Shown here in pieces: positions 23,388 through 36,749 of a stretch of 64,000 nt of DNA. The translations under genes and the position numbers were made by a program. The notes below the pieces were generated by a model that saw only the letters and a list, made by a program, of their open reading frames with translations, had not been told where the DNA came from and made no database searches. This DNA comes from Pogonophryne albipinna (lineage: Eukaryota; Chordata; Actinopteri; Perciformes; Artedidraconidae). Location: assembly GCA_028583405.1 (NCBI GenBank), contig CM053251.1, forward strand, positions 3,783,771 to 3,847,770, read 5' to 3'. Positions within the stretch are counted from its first letter, which is position 1, and each line of letters begins with the position of its first letter.

Positions 23388-23993
23388 CACGCCCCGTCTA
23401 CACTACAGGCATCAAAAAATCTTGTGCTGGGCGTGTCTGAGGCTTGGCGATTTCTCGCGCCGAAGGCGACCAACAACCAATCACATGAATCTCCCGTCCC
23501 CGACATACAAAGCAATAGCAATGTTAAAACGAAGTAAACTGGATATAAAATCCCCAAACAGGCGAAAACCTACCAGTTTCACCCACTGTCTCTGCCACCT
23601 CCCTCCATGCCTGGTTCCTCCGGTTTGTATCCCGGTAAATAGTTCTGGTCGTAAAGAACCGGGTGATTTGCTACCGTAATTTCTCGTTGGGAATATGAGG
23701 AAATGAACTGCGGTCTGGCTCTCCCAGCTTGCACGCGGTTTGATTGGCTAGCGTTTGTACTGGCGGGAATTGCATAAACGGGATTTGATTGGCTGATGCC
23801 AAGCATCGAGCCTCAAAAGTTGAACATTGTTCATCTTTTGATGCCGATAGATGCTCGTGATGCTTGCAAAGCCATGCCATGCTCCCCACAATGCAGTTCG
23901 GCGAAGATTCAAAATCTTCTACGTCACCCCATTCAAATGAATGGGCGAAGCGTTGAAAGCATTTTTCGATGCCTGTAGTGTAGACGGGGCGTC
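23388..23993. mobile_element. About 605-bp TIR element inserted in the right arm
   Basis: The ends are CACGCCCCGTCTACACTACA and its reverse complement at 23968-23993. Comparison with the left arm shows the surrounding sequence is continuous apart from this block and the loss of about nine bases (ATCAACTGT). No transposase ORF. The target duplication cannot be defined because of that loss. Confidence 0.8.
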
Positions 23994-24481
23994 AGTGCCA
24001 AAGCAGTAGGCTATACTATATTAATTACTGCTGTAGACTACAACCACTACTTGTTTAGCTATCATAAACTCAACAAAGCTAGCGTGAGCTGGCTAACTGA
24101 CGTTATTTTGCCGCTAAACTGCACGATATAAAACGGTGGTCTTCAAAGCGGATTTAATCCTCAATCACAATAATAATATTCAAAGTAATACTGGGCAAAA
24201 CTTACCGTTGATTGACGCGCCATGTCAGCGGACTGGTAGCGACACGAACCGTTAGCCCGCAGTCATCCGGTTCGACCTGACTTTGGTTCACAGTTACGTG
24301 GATATTTTATACAAGTGTAAATGTATGCACACAAGCTCAGATTTTTTTTTCTGCAAGTGCTCACATCAGGTTTTACACGCTCTCGCATTTTGCACCATAT
24401 CTACCTTCATATCTGCCGGTCTCTTCTAAAATCTACTCCTGTCACTCGGTGATTTTCGGAAACCACGTGATGGCCTGCTTC

Positions 24482-24672
24482 AGTCAAGCGGGTCAAAGTT
24501 ACAATGTAAAATTGTAAGTACAATGTAAAGTCCTGTACTCTGCAGGTGCCGGTAAAGAGCAATACAATGACAAAACCTTTCCAAACAAAACAACTAGTAT
24601 GTAGGTAGGCAGGCAGGTATAGGTAGGTAGGTAGGCAGACAGGCAGACAGACAGACAGACAGACAGACAAAG

Positions 24673-24739
<67 letters not shown>

Positions 24740-24790
24740 CGGACAGATAGATAGATGGATATCATATATAGATACTTCATTCGATAGATA
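24482..24790. repeat. Direct repeat copy 1, ending in GATA/GACA microsatellite
   Basis: It begins AGTCAAGCGGGTCAAAGTTA, followed by GGTAGGCAGGCAGG and (GATA)n at about 24676-24750. Copy 2 is at 26229-26455; array lengths differ. Confidence 0.85.
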
Positions 24791-25464
24791 AATAAAAATA
24801 AAGAACTACGACAGATGTGTGATATATTTAATGCAGCCGAACCATTTATTACAATGCATTCATGTGATGACTTTCAAAGAGTAAAGCAAGCACTGCTGAA
24901 TAAAGTATGATTTTATCTTTTATGAAACGTTTTTTTTCATATGGAATGCAGTTGGAGGTCAACCAATCACAGAGCTTGAGAACTAATCACGGGGTTTGTC
25001 AAACAGAGCACATGGTGTAGTCCTAAACGATAGCTGCCATCCTTTACTCCGAAAAAATATTTGTTTCTCCGAATCGAAGGGGAAAAATACAAAAGCATTG
25101 CACACAATTTAAACCAATCAATGTTGTGTAATTAACAAGGATAATCTGGTGTTTTTAGTCGATGAGTAGTGCAGATATCACTGTAAAATCAATCGACAGT
25201 AAGGGGAATACTTACTTCCGGGTGTACAGTTCTCCGTTATCCAATGGGAATGGACGCTCACATTGCCTTTAAGGGCAGCTGACACAAACGAATGCCGTGC
25301 TTCCATGAGCGTCAAATCCCGCCACAGATGGGAATACATTGCAATCAGTTCAAAGCTATTTGCGTCCCTTTATGAAACTGAAGGAGCCTAGGAGCGTCAC
25401 AACTGCACGCCACGGGACCCTGACCAAGCGTCGCTCCTGGACGATTATGGAGTGAGAGTGTGTT

Positions 25465-25949
25465 GATGTAACCTATGACGTTATAATGGAGACATTCAAA
25501 TAATTCTCTGTGGGCCATACTGGGAAGTGTGCACAGTGGCAGGATATAATATAGATGGTGTATGAAGTGATTTAATGCAATGTAAGCTCTCCCACCTGAC
25601 TCAGTTTGAGTTTCAATCTCTCCTCTCGGCAGTGTTCATTACGTGTAATTGTCCTGTTTCTTTAGTGGCTGACTTTGCCTTCAGCCGGTGTTAATGACAG
25701 CAGAGAAGATCCGCCGAGTCTGAATGTCACTGACACACTAACTGTTCACCTGCCTCACTGCTTTAATCAGCCGTAATAGACCGCGGTGGAAACAGATGTT
25801 TAAGTACACATGTTTCATGTTGCCTCACTGGATGCATGAGCTGCCTAAACTTATATTACACTAAGAAAATCCATTATGCTGTAACCAAAGCTGGGGACAA
25901 TGTTTTTTTTCAAAAAACACTCACAATTAGTTACTAACTGTTGGTAATT
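25465..25949. repeat. 485-bp duplicated segment, copy A (inside nested element)
   Basis: From GATGTAACCTATGACGTTAT to CTAACTGTTGGTAATT. It matches copy B at 28731-29214 in the same orientation with about six substitutions and a small poly-T length change seen by eye. No coding content recognised. Confidence 0.9.
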
Positions 25950-26228
25950 TCCGCATGATTTCAAAGTAAGAGCATGATGGTTTGTTTAATGCTCTGTTTT
26001 TATATTATAATGAACAGCGGAACGTTAGATGCATTCTTTATCACCATCTTCATCATCATGTTATAGTGATACAGTTAGTTTGTGTTAGTTTATTGGATCA
26101 ATACAGCAAATATCGAGCACTTTCATTGATGTTGAAGTACAGGCTATACGCCACTTCCGGGTCCCGGGGGAGCAGCTGGCAGCGAAGCAGCCCAGATAAA
26201 ACTATTTCTTCATTGTTTGTTGTGTATT

Positions 26229-26455
26229 CAGTCAAGCGGGTCAAAGTTACAATGTAAAATTGTAAGTACAATGTAAAGTCCTGTACTCTGCAGGTGCCGC
26301 TAAAGAGCAATACAATGACAAAACCTTTCCAAACAAAACAATTAGTAGGTAGGCAGGCAGGTAGGTATAGGTAGGTAGGTAGGTAGGTAGGTAGGCATAC
26401 AGACAGACAGACAGGTAGATAGATAGATAGATGGATATCATATATAGATACTTAA
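26229..26455. repeat. Direct repeat copy 2 with shorter microsatellite
   Basis: The same leading 100 bp as copy 1 with few changes, then GGTAGGTAGG, CAGACAGACAG and only a few GATA units before GATGGATATCATATATAGAT, which both copies share. Confidence 0.85.
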
Positions 26456-26980
26456 TTCATCCCAAATTGTGAAATGTGTGGAAACAAGTATAAACACAAT
26501 AACATTAAATACAAATGAAAGCAATAGACAGGAATATATGCATATACAGTAGAAAGGACACGATGAATATTATAACATTTAATGTAGCCTTACTATGAAG
26601 GCTGACCTAAATACGTGGTTTCCGAAAATAACCGAGTGACACGAGTAGATTTTAGCCGAGACCGGCAGAAAATATGTCTCAAAATCCACGAGCAGAGATT
26701 TGAGATCCGCAAGCGCATTTTTGGTCGACAAATAGAAAATGGATTCACAAATGCCTGATCGAAAGTTGTAAATGTTAAAAAGATATTCACAGATCTTTTT
26801 TTTATTTGTGAAAATATTTAGCGTATTTGCAGATCCGTTTTACATTTGCAAATTCATTTGTGGGTTTGTAAATCTTTTAAATGCATTTGTGGATGGTGTT
26901 TTACATTTACAAATCACATATTTACACACAAATTATTTTTATGTTCACACAAATAATTATGAGACATATCTATGCCCAAA

Positions 26981-27307
26981 TATAATGTTCACATTAACAC
27001 GTGGCTTGTCCTGCGTTTTCCTCTCAAGTTAATTATCATGCAGGCAGATGACTGCTCGAGCTATTTGGAAATGTTTGCTTTGTAATTAACTGCACTTCAC
27101 AGTTGACTTCTGTCAAGGCTTGTAAATAAAAAAGTGTTTGATTGGTTTGAAGTTTAAAGTCCAACATCCCTCAAACAATATAAATATATTTGTATTTAAG
27201 AAGATTAATTTCCTTAGGCTAAAATGACGGTGGCTGACAGGTGCAAACGCATTTCAATGGCATTTCCATGAGAAACACGCTGCCGTTTCAGAATCTGACA
27301 AAGACGA
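26981..27307. other. No gene seen
   Basis: Short AT-rich spacer between the palindrome and the next foldback element. Confidence 0.5.
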
Positions 27308-27842
27308 ATGTGCCAAAACCCACGCAAATGAAGAAACATCTTCACCAACTTGACAACACATGTGCAGCGTTTACTAAAAGCACAGCATAAACGAAACGCA
27401 ATGGGAACTGTTTCCAGGGGACACTAAAAAGTGACGCACACAGCTGGGACCGGAGCACTTGTTGACGTTCGGGGATTATAAAGTTGGCCAACTGTCACTG
27501 AAAATGTACCTTAAATGTGAGTTTTATCAACTTATTTGAACATCTGATCGCATGATTCCTTCCGATATTGCTGCAGTTAGCTGTATGCTAGCTAGCTAAT
27601 GTGGCTCACCTATCATTTCAAAAATACTGACAAAACACAATTATAAAACCGACTTACTCTGCCAACAGTGACAGTGTGCTAACTTCATAATCCCCCAACG
27701 TCCATAAGCGCTCCGGTCCCAGCTCTGTGCGTCACTTTTTAGTTTCTCCGCTTGGTGAAGTAGGTGAATGTTTTCTAAAAGCTGCACACGTGTTGTCAAG
27801 TTGGTGAAGATGTTTCTTCATCTGCATGTGTTTTGGCACATT
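27308..27842. mobile_element. 535-bp foldback element (AATGTGCCAAAAC ends)
   Basis: The left half (AATGTGCCAAAACCCACGCA ... CACTAAAAAGTGACGCACAC) is mirrored by the right half (GTGCGTCACTTTTTAGTTTC ... GTTTTGGCACATT). The element is almost entirely arms with a short centre containing GCTAGCTAGCTAA. A related partial copy lies at about 48440-48770. Confidence 0.8.
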
Positions 27843-27843
27843 A

Positions 27844-28618
27844 GTGTTTTTTAATGCTGTCAAAATTATCGCGTTAACGGCGGTAATGAATTTTTTGAAT
27901 TAATTGCGTTAAAATATTTAACGCATTTAACGCATGCGCAGAATGGCCCGCCCCATACATCCCACCAGTGGCAGCGCCAGGGTATGGCTGGGGTAGGCTA
28001 CACCCATACCAAGAAATGGCTTAGCCCCACCATGAAAAATGATGTTAAAGTAAGCAAAATAAAGTCCGCCAACTCGCGGAGTAAATTGCACAGACAGCAG
28101 TTAGTAAGATTGATTTCAGTAGCCACTTGTCTGGAAATACCGAAGACTAGAAACGGTTTTGAAAACTTTTGTCACGTAGTGATCGTCTTCTCAATAGAAC
28201 ATCTTTGATAATGTCTTCTGGCCAATCAGAATCAAGATAACGACGTGGTGTTGTTGCAGGAAGTCCCGACGGAGAATACTTTGCTACATCTCTATATACA
28301 TCGATACAACATTACGTGTTGATAGAAATCAACACGTAATGAAATAAGACCCCACGGTTTGATGATTGACAGGTGTGTGGACTGTCTTTCATTTTGACAC
28401 GCAGAATTTTTTTATAATAAACATACATATATACATACTGTATGTTCAATGGATATATCCGCCTTCTTTCATTTATCTTTCCATTCCCGCAACAATATAC
28501 ATAAAGAAATGGCATATTTTGGACATAGTCATAATGGTGATTAATCATGATTAATTAATTTTTAAGCTGTGATTAATCTGATTAAACATTTTAATCGTTT
28601 GACAGCCCTAGTGTTTTT
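27844..28618. mobile_element. Non-autonomous hAT element with 8-bp TSD GTGTTTTT
   Basis: The element runs 27852-28610 (759 bp). It starts TAATGCTGTCAAAATTATCG and ends CGTTTGACAGCCCTA. GTGTTTTT is repeated exactly at 27844-27851 and 28611-28618. Subterminal GATTAATC words. No transposase ORF. Confidence 0.88.
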
Positions 28619-28730
28619 ATAATACATCATTTCTGAAGCTCCAGCGCCTCTCTTCTAACGGAGTGTTTTTCACCTGTCGGCCGCCATAATCTAGAGGATT
28701 TTTATTGCAGGCAATTTACAGAATAACACA

Positions 28731-29214
28731 GATGTAATCTATGACGTTATAATGGAGACATTCAAATAATTCTCTGTGGGCCATACAGGGAAGTGTGCAC
28801 AGTGGCAGGATATAATATAGATGGTGTATGAAGTGATTTAATGCAATGTAAGCTCTCCCACCTGACTCAGTTTGAGTTTCAATCTCTCCTCTTGGCAGTG
28901 TTCATTACGTGTAATTGTCCTGTTTCTTTAGTGGCTGACTTTGCCTTCAGCCGGTGTTAATGACAGCAGAGAAGATCCGCCGAGTCTGAATGTCACTGAC
29001 ACACTAACTGTTCACCTGCCTCACTGGTTTAATCAGCCGTAATAGACCGCGGTGGAAACAGATGTTTAAGTTCACATGTTTCATGTTGCCTCACTGGATG
29101 CATGAGCTGCCTAAACTTATATTACACTAAGAAAATCCATTATGCTGTAACCAAAGCTGGGGACAATGTTTTTTTCAAAAAACACTCACAATTAGTTACT
29201 AACTGTTGGTAATT
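28731..29214. repeat. 484-bp duplicated segment, copy B
   Basis: Same orientation as copy A. Its flanks are not repeat-like, which makes it the likelier donor copy. Confidence 0.9.
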
Positions 29215-29474
29215 ATTTATTTGTATGGCATTACCAACAGCATTTGATCATACCGTGGTAAGAGTCTGTATCAGTAAAACCATAATAATAACTGAAAAAG
29301 GGTAATTTTACTCTTTCTGTTTCTTTGGTTTCCTCCAGTTTGTATTTTTCCTTGAGTTTAGTTTTATTTGGAGTTTCTTAAATGTCAATTCATTTATCAA
29401 AAGCAACTTACAATAAGTAAAATGGATAAACGATACAAACTTGAAAACAGCAAGAGTTCTCTTTGGCTCTCGAT

Positions 29475-31445
<1,971 letters not shown>

Positions 31446-31729
31446 TTAAAGGGGCCATATTCCGTTTTTTCTGGGTTTTGGCTAGCGCTCTAACACATTG
31501 TACGTGATAGGCTAAGGGGCGGGACATCTCTAAGCGGTTGACCAATCACAACAGACCCGGCCAGCTAACCAATCAGAGCAGACTGGGCTCTGGTTTCAGA
31601 CAGAGGAGCTGCAGCACAGGCAGTATGAGAAAAATAAAGATCTGTTTGAACATTAAAGAAAGGAGACATGTATAGAGACACAAAATACACATATTAAACC
31701 TGAAAATGAACATAATAGGGCCCCTTTAA
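31446..31729. mobile_element. 276-bp TTAA-site MITE (AGGGGCC ends), copy 1
   Basis: The element runs 31450-31725 between TTAA at 31446-31449 and 31726-31729. The ends are AGGGGCCATATT and AATAGGGCCCCT (reverse complement AGGGGCCCTATT). TTAA target sites and AGG ends fit the Kolobok or piggyBac superfamilies. Other copies: 34655-35540 (inverted, with a passenger) and 51530-52515 (partial, with a minisatellite). Confidence 0.85.
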
Positions 31730-31755
31730 AATATTCCTGCAGTGTCAACTAGTAC

Positions 31756-32286
31756 ATATAAGGCAGGGGAGTCAAACTCAATTTCATCACGGGCCACATT
31801 CGCATTATGGTTGCACTCAAAGGGCCGGTTGTAACTTTAAGACTATATCAAAATACAGATATAAACATTTAATATATATAAAATAATGTGTTATATTACA
31901 TTATTGCCTCTGCATTGGATTATTATCTGATAGGGTAATAACTTCATATTTAACTACGTCTGAAAGCAGAAGTCTAGGGAAAATAATTGCAAGTCTCTTC
32001 AGTGAGAATGTCACAAAATGATTTTAAAATAAAAGCAAAAAAAAAAAAAAGTGATATTTTGAACAAAAAGTCAATTCTGAGAAAAAAGGCATATTTAGAA
32101 GAAAAAAGTCAAATTTGAGATGCATTGTGGGACATGTAGTTTATGGGCAACGTGCTTCTGTAAATCGCCATGTAACCGTATAACAAACATATTATATTCT
32201 TTGCAAGCTCTTGTGGGGCCACAGGAAATGAAGTCGCGGGCCGGATTTGGCCCCCGGGCCTTGAGTTTGACACCCCTGATATAAGG
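31756..32286. mobile_element. 515-bp hAT MITE with 8-bp TSD ATATAAGG
   Basis: The element runs 31764-32278. It starts CAGGGGAGTCAAACTCAA and ends TTGAGTTTGACACCCCTG. ATATAAGG is exact at 31756-31763 and 32279-32286. The interior has GGGCCGG and CCCCCGGGCC words. Confidence 0.93.
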
Positions 32287-32853
32287 GGATCACCTGGATT
32301 CATCATTTGTGGACAAGGTCTGGACCAAATTTCTTGGCAATCCATCTTAGAGTTATTGAGATGTTTTAGTTTAAGGAGGCCTTTGGCTGTCTGTTTTTGC
32401 TGTCTGTTGTTGCAGCTCCTCCATCCTCCTCTAATGTTGAAGCTTTTAGGTTTGTAGTTCTCCTGAGCCTTTTTTCACCTAACTTTGCATTAAATAATGG
32501 AAGAGTCTGACTGTGTTGTTTTATTCAGCTTTGAAACTGCAGAACTTCATGTTTGTAATCTCACAAGGGTAGCTCTTTTTAAGAGACGCATTTTTACACA
32601 TGAACTTATTATGAGTTAATGGCTTTCCCTGTGGTAAACAGCAACATGCCTCTGGCTTCCTTCAGGCAGACAGCAGGTCTGGGATCTGTTTCCGTCCTCC
32701 TTCTGTTCTCCAGAGCTGCCGGATTCATTTTATTTCGTTGTAGCTCATAAAGGATTTACAGCTTTGCAATATAACTAAAGTTCCCAGAATGCATTGAATA
32801 TTGATTGAAGTGAGTCATTTTTCTTTTAATCCAGAGGTTCAGGGAGACAGAGC
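32287..32853. other. No gene seen
   Basis: Spacer between two related hAT MITEs. Nothing recognised. Confidence 0.5.
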
Positions 32854-33381
32854 CTCTATGACAGGGGTGTCCAACTCAAGGCCCGGGGGCCAAATCCGGC
32901 CCGCGACTTCATTTCATGTGGCCCCACAAGAGCTTGCAAATAATATCTGTTTATTATACAGTTACAGGCCGCTTTACAGAAGCACATTGCCCATAAACTA
33001 CATGCCCCACAATGCATATCAATTTTTTTTAGACGTTAATTATTTTTTTTAAATGTTACTTTCTTTTCAAAATGTCACTTATTTTTTTCATTTTTTCCAG
33101 AATTTGGCTTTTCTTTTTTAATCATTTTGTGACATGCGCACTGAAAGAGACTTGCAATTATTTGCCCTAGACTTCTGCTTTCAGACGTAGTTAATTATGA
33201 AGTTATTACTCTATCCGATAATAATCCAATTCAGAGGCAATCATGTAATATAATACATTATTTTATATATATTAAATATTTGTATGTATATAGTCTTAAA
33301 GTTACAACCGGCCCTTTGAGTGCAACCATGATGCTGATGTGCCCCGTGATGAAATTGAGTTTGACCCCCCTGCTCTATGAC
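32854..33381. mobile_element. 512-bp hAT MITE with 8-bp TSD CTCTATGA
   Basis: The element runs 32862-33373, same family as 31764-32278 but in opposite orientation. It starts CAGGGGTGTCCAACTCAAGG and ends GAGTTTGACCCCCCTG. CTCTATGA is exact at 32854-32861 and 33374-33381. Confidence 0.93.
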
Positions 33382-34650
33382 AAGGGCATTGGCTTCATTT
33401 CAGGTTGAGAAATAGTGGTAAAAAGTGTATTGGTATGAGGGATAACAGGTCTGGAAAAAATGCATAACTGTGAATCAAATAATGAAGGCTATTACAGAGT
33501 GATCCGTTTATACTAGAAAAATTGCCCTATTTGGCTTTTTGGGGTTTTCTCTTTCCTGTAGAGTGCATGTCAATTATCTGCAAAGGCTAAAATATGTGTT
33601 AGTATCTGAGTAACACAGGTGCTTCATTAGCTGCCAATCAGTGTCCCTAATGACCTCGTTATCTGGTTAATGAGTGATTAAAGGCAGGTGGGCCTGCAGC
33701 AGGAACAGTAGCTGGTTAGAGCTCTGTGTCTGTGCTGATGAAGTAGTGAGATGTCTGCTTATTACTCTATTAACCTTTTTGACTCACAATACCCCAGGAG
33801 AGTGTAAATGATGTACACTTAATTAACAATGTTAATTAAATTGAATTCTTTATCCTACCATATATACATACTCCTGTGACTGCAAATTATTTTGTCTAAT
33901 TGGTGAATCACGTGATTTTGTGTCCGGACCATTTTTTTAAAATAGTTTTTTGGCTTATTCAAATGGAGACTGAGCAAAAACAATGTAATATATCAATATG
34001 TTTTTAATATACAAATAATATATCTTCCCTTAAAAAATGTAATGAATCGACGTTTTTCAAGTTGATTATTGTCTTTAGTGTATTTGTTTTCATGGGAGTG
34101 GCAATAAGAGTGACCAACATGAAAAGGACCAAATACAACTTACCAAAGAAAGGGGGCGAGGGCGGGTAATACATTCAGAAGACTTTCATTCAAATACCAA
34201 AGGTGAACTCTAACCTGTGAATCCACCACAGCCGGATGAAGACTGAGACGAACAGGAAACGTACACTTGCATATGTCCATTCGGCAGACTCCATAACTGC
34301 CTCCTAGATTATTAAAATCACAGCTGTTAGATTGCTTTACTGTCGAGAGCCATACTGTGAAATACATTTACTATGAGAGGTGCGAGGGCTTATGTGTTGC
34401 CATTAATTATCCCCAATTACATTGTTAATGGTCTCTTATAATTGCAGAGTGTCAGCTTTGATTCAGCCTCGACAGGTCTGTGGTTAAAGTTTTGTAAGCT
34501 CTTTCAGGTCACAGGGGGGCTTCAGTCCGTCCTCTGAAATTATGAATTGACTTTATAGGCTGAGCAGTCATAAAGCAGCTTTGTGTGTAGTCTGAGTTTC
34601 ACACATAATATATTTTAGTTTCAGTTTTGAAGGTTCCCTGCAAAACAATT
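33382..34650. other. No gene seen
   Basis: Ordinary AT-rich sequence with a few ATTA/TAAT-rich patches (33600-33800 and 34380-34460). No exon recognised. Confidence 0.5.
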
Positions 34651-34654
34651 GAAG

Positions 34655-35540
34655 GGGCCCTATTCTGCTCGTTTTCAGGTTCATATCAGTGTCTCTCTGG
34701 GACATGTCTCCACGCTTTGATGTTCAAAAAGCTCTTTATTTTTCTCATACTGCCTGTGCTGCAGCACCTCTTTTCACCCTCTGTCTGAAACCAGAGCCCA
34801 GTCTGCTCTGATTGGTCAACCGCTTATACCTCATTCACACCAACGCAACTCTGGTTCAAGCTCCGTGCTAGAGCTTTTCAGGTTCAGAACCGGTTCTTCG
34901 GTTTAGCTCCGGCTCTTTTCACACTGCCCAGAGTCCGACTGGTGCTGCGTCATTGCGTCATTGTTTGCGTCATGACGTAACCGTTTGCGTGCCTGCTTCA
35001 TAAAGTCAAACCGCGCGGAAACCCCTCACAGCTGACACCGACAACAACAACAATGGCCGATTGTGCTCCAGCTTCCTCTGTACCTCTTCGGAAGACCAGA
35101 TTCCCAGCAGGTAGCTGGTCTCTTCAGTGGACCACTGCTGCTTGTTAAGTTTCTCCATCGTTGTGTACAAACTGGATAAAACGCAGGCTTTTTGTTGTTG
35201 TTCAGGAGTTGATCCCGCCCCTGCCCCTGCCCCCGCCTCGACGTAAGCGTGACGTATGTGGTGCTTTTGCTCTGGCCGGACAATTTTTTGGTGCTTGAAA
35301 CGAACCGGATTCCGGAGCTAAGAGGCTGCTCCGCTGCGGTGTGAACAGGAAAACCCGGTGCTTTTCAAGCTCCAGCTCCGAAACACCGTTGGTGTGAATG
35401 AGGTATCAGAGATGTCCCACCCCCCTATCACGAACAATGTGTTGGAGGGTCAATAGAAACACTATTCTACTCCACTCCAAAAACCTTTACAGCACACTAC
35501 AGGGGAAACCCCCCAAAACATAATGGGGTCCCTTTTAATT
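34655..35540. mobile_element. TTAA-site MITE copy 2, inverted, split by another element
   Basis: It begins AAGGGGCCCTATTCTG and ends near 35537 with GGGTCCCTTTTAAT. The interior GCCTGTGCTGCAGCAC and CCAGAGCCCAGTCTGCTCTG match copy 1 read in reverse. The host element is interrupted at 34827-35405. Confidence 0.75.
34827..35405. mobile_element. 579-bp PIF/Harbinger-like MITE nested in the TTAA element
   Basis: The ends are TACCTCATTCACACCAACG and CGTTGGTGTGAATGAGGTA, 19-bp near-perfect inverted repeats. Comparison with copy 1 shows the insertion split CCGCTTAGAGATG. TTA on the left versus TCA on the right would be a 3-bp target duplication with one later change, as for PIF/Harbinger. A C-rich patch (about 35217-35240) is internal. 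Confidence 0.75.
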
Positions 35541-36749
35541 CAAAATGACTTGAAACCAAAGCCCTTGAACAGCTCTGCACGCCTGAATAAACGGAGCAGA
35601 AACGTATTTAGTGAAGAGGGTTTTCTTTTAACACCAAAGCAGGTTGGATTTAATGACTGAATGCCTGAGTCTTGCTTTCGTGTTGAGAATTATTATTCTT
35701 ACTGGTCAATTAACATTTTAATTATTGAGGTTTTCAATTCATTCACGACAGTGAACTTCATTAAGCTCAAAGCAAGTGCACAAAAGCCTTTTGATGAATC
35801 CGTCAAATGATATTAGAGGAACCCTAAACTCAATCATTGATCATTTCATAAAATGATTGGATGTTAACGACTTTGGAGAAAAATACAAAATTGTAGTTGA
35901 TTTTCTTAGAAGAACACAAATCAGTGAAGAGACACACCCTTTCCTTGAAGGCAAACATGTTGTAAGCATTATCCAAAAGTATCTTGAACTATAACATTTT
36001 ACTCCTGCACAACTTTTACATTCTGATATAATGTGCTTTTCATCTATGCTTCAATCAAGACCCTCAGTGTTGAACTTGAAGTGATTGGAGAGCAAAGTGT
36101 CAGGAAGGTTTGGATGGAGCCACAGAAACAGAAGTCCTGTGAACTCAGCGAGTCGAGCTCCTCCACAGTCACTGGTTTTATTTGAGCGTCTAAACTCAGT
36201 CTGTGCTCTCAGGACTGTGAGCTGCTGCAGGTAAGAGCGTCCGGCCAGCTGTACAGATGATGATGACAGGTGTTGATATCTGTCCCTGTCTGCTGCTTCT
36301 GTCTTCTCTTCACAAGCTGTGACATCTAGTGCAGAGAGACAAAGAGGAGAATCTGCTGCTACCCAAAAACCCTCCTGTCTTCCTGTCAGAGCCAACACTT
36401 CCTGTCTGACGGCCTCCTGATAGAATCCAGAGGAGACCGGACTCTTCCAAATGTTTATCAGCAGCACGCAGCAGCACAACTACATCACAATCTACAATGG
36501 AAATGATGAATGGAACCAGCTTCTGGAGATTTACATAACTCATAATGACTGTCTCTCTCTCAGCGTCTCCGCTTCATTTTCTCTCTCTTCCATCCTGCAG
36601 CTTTATTCTCAGCTCCGCAGTTCAACCTGTTAACTGGTGACACAGAGCAGAAGGATTCCCTCACTTGAATTCACACTGATGTGATTTCCAGGACTGTTGG
36701 CGGATTTAAGTTAAACAGAGATTAGTGATGGAAACAGGAGAAAACATTG
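35541..36749. other. No confirmed gene; unassigned ORF on minus strand
   Basis: The minus-strand ORF 36051-36479 (142 codons) has no domain I recognise. A pyrimidine-rich CTTCTCTTCACAAG at about 36305 resembles an acceptor, but no consistent exon pair was found. Confidence 0.4.

Larger units (their letters stand above)
24411..26672. mobile_element. 2.26-kb TIR element nested in the right arm
   Basis: It starts TCTGCCGGTCTC and continues AAAATCTACTC...GTCACTCGGT...TTTTCGGAAACCACGT. The reverse complement of the same 56 bp lies at about 26617-26670. The left arm of the outer palindrome lacks the block, so it inserted later. It carries two direct repeats and a 485-bp segment found again at 28731-29214. 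Confidence 0.75.
19856..26980. mobile_element. 7.1-kb inverted-repeat element with nested insertions
   Basis: The ends are TTTGGGCATAGATATGTCTC (19856) and its reverse complement ending at 26980. Left-arm blocks 19856-20160, 20165-20340 and 20583-20995 match right-arm blocks 26680-26980, 24289-24409 and 23281-23388 plus 23994-24285 in inverted order. The right arm is split by two later insertions (about 23388-23993 and 24411-26672). The outer arm is rich in ATTTGTAAA/TTTACAAAT words. No transposase is recognised in the 2.3-kb centre. The superfamily is undetermined and I could not fix a target duplication. Confidence 0.8.

Noticed and set aside
36051..36479. 142-codon minus-strand ORF as an immune-receptor exon
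   Set aside because: I considered a fish NLR-type exon but could point to no diagnostic motif, so no call was made.
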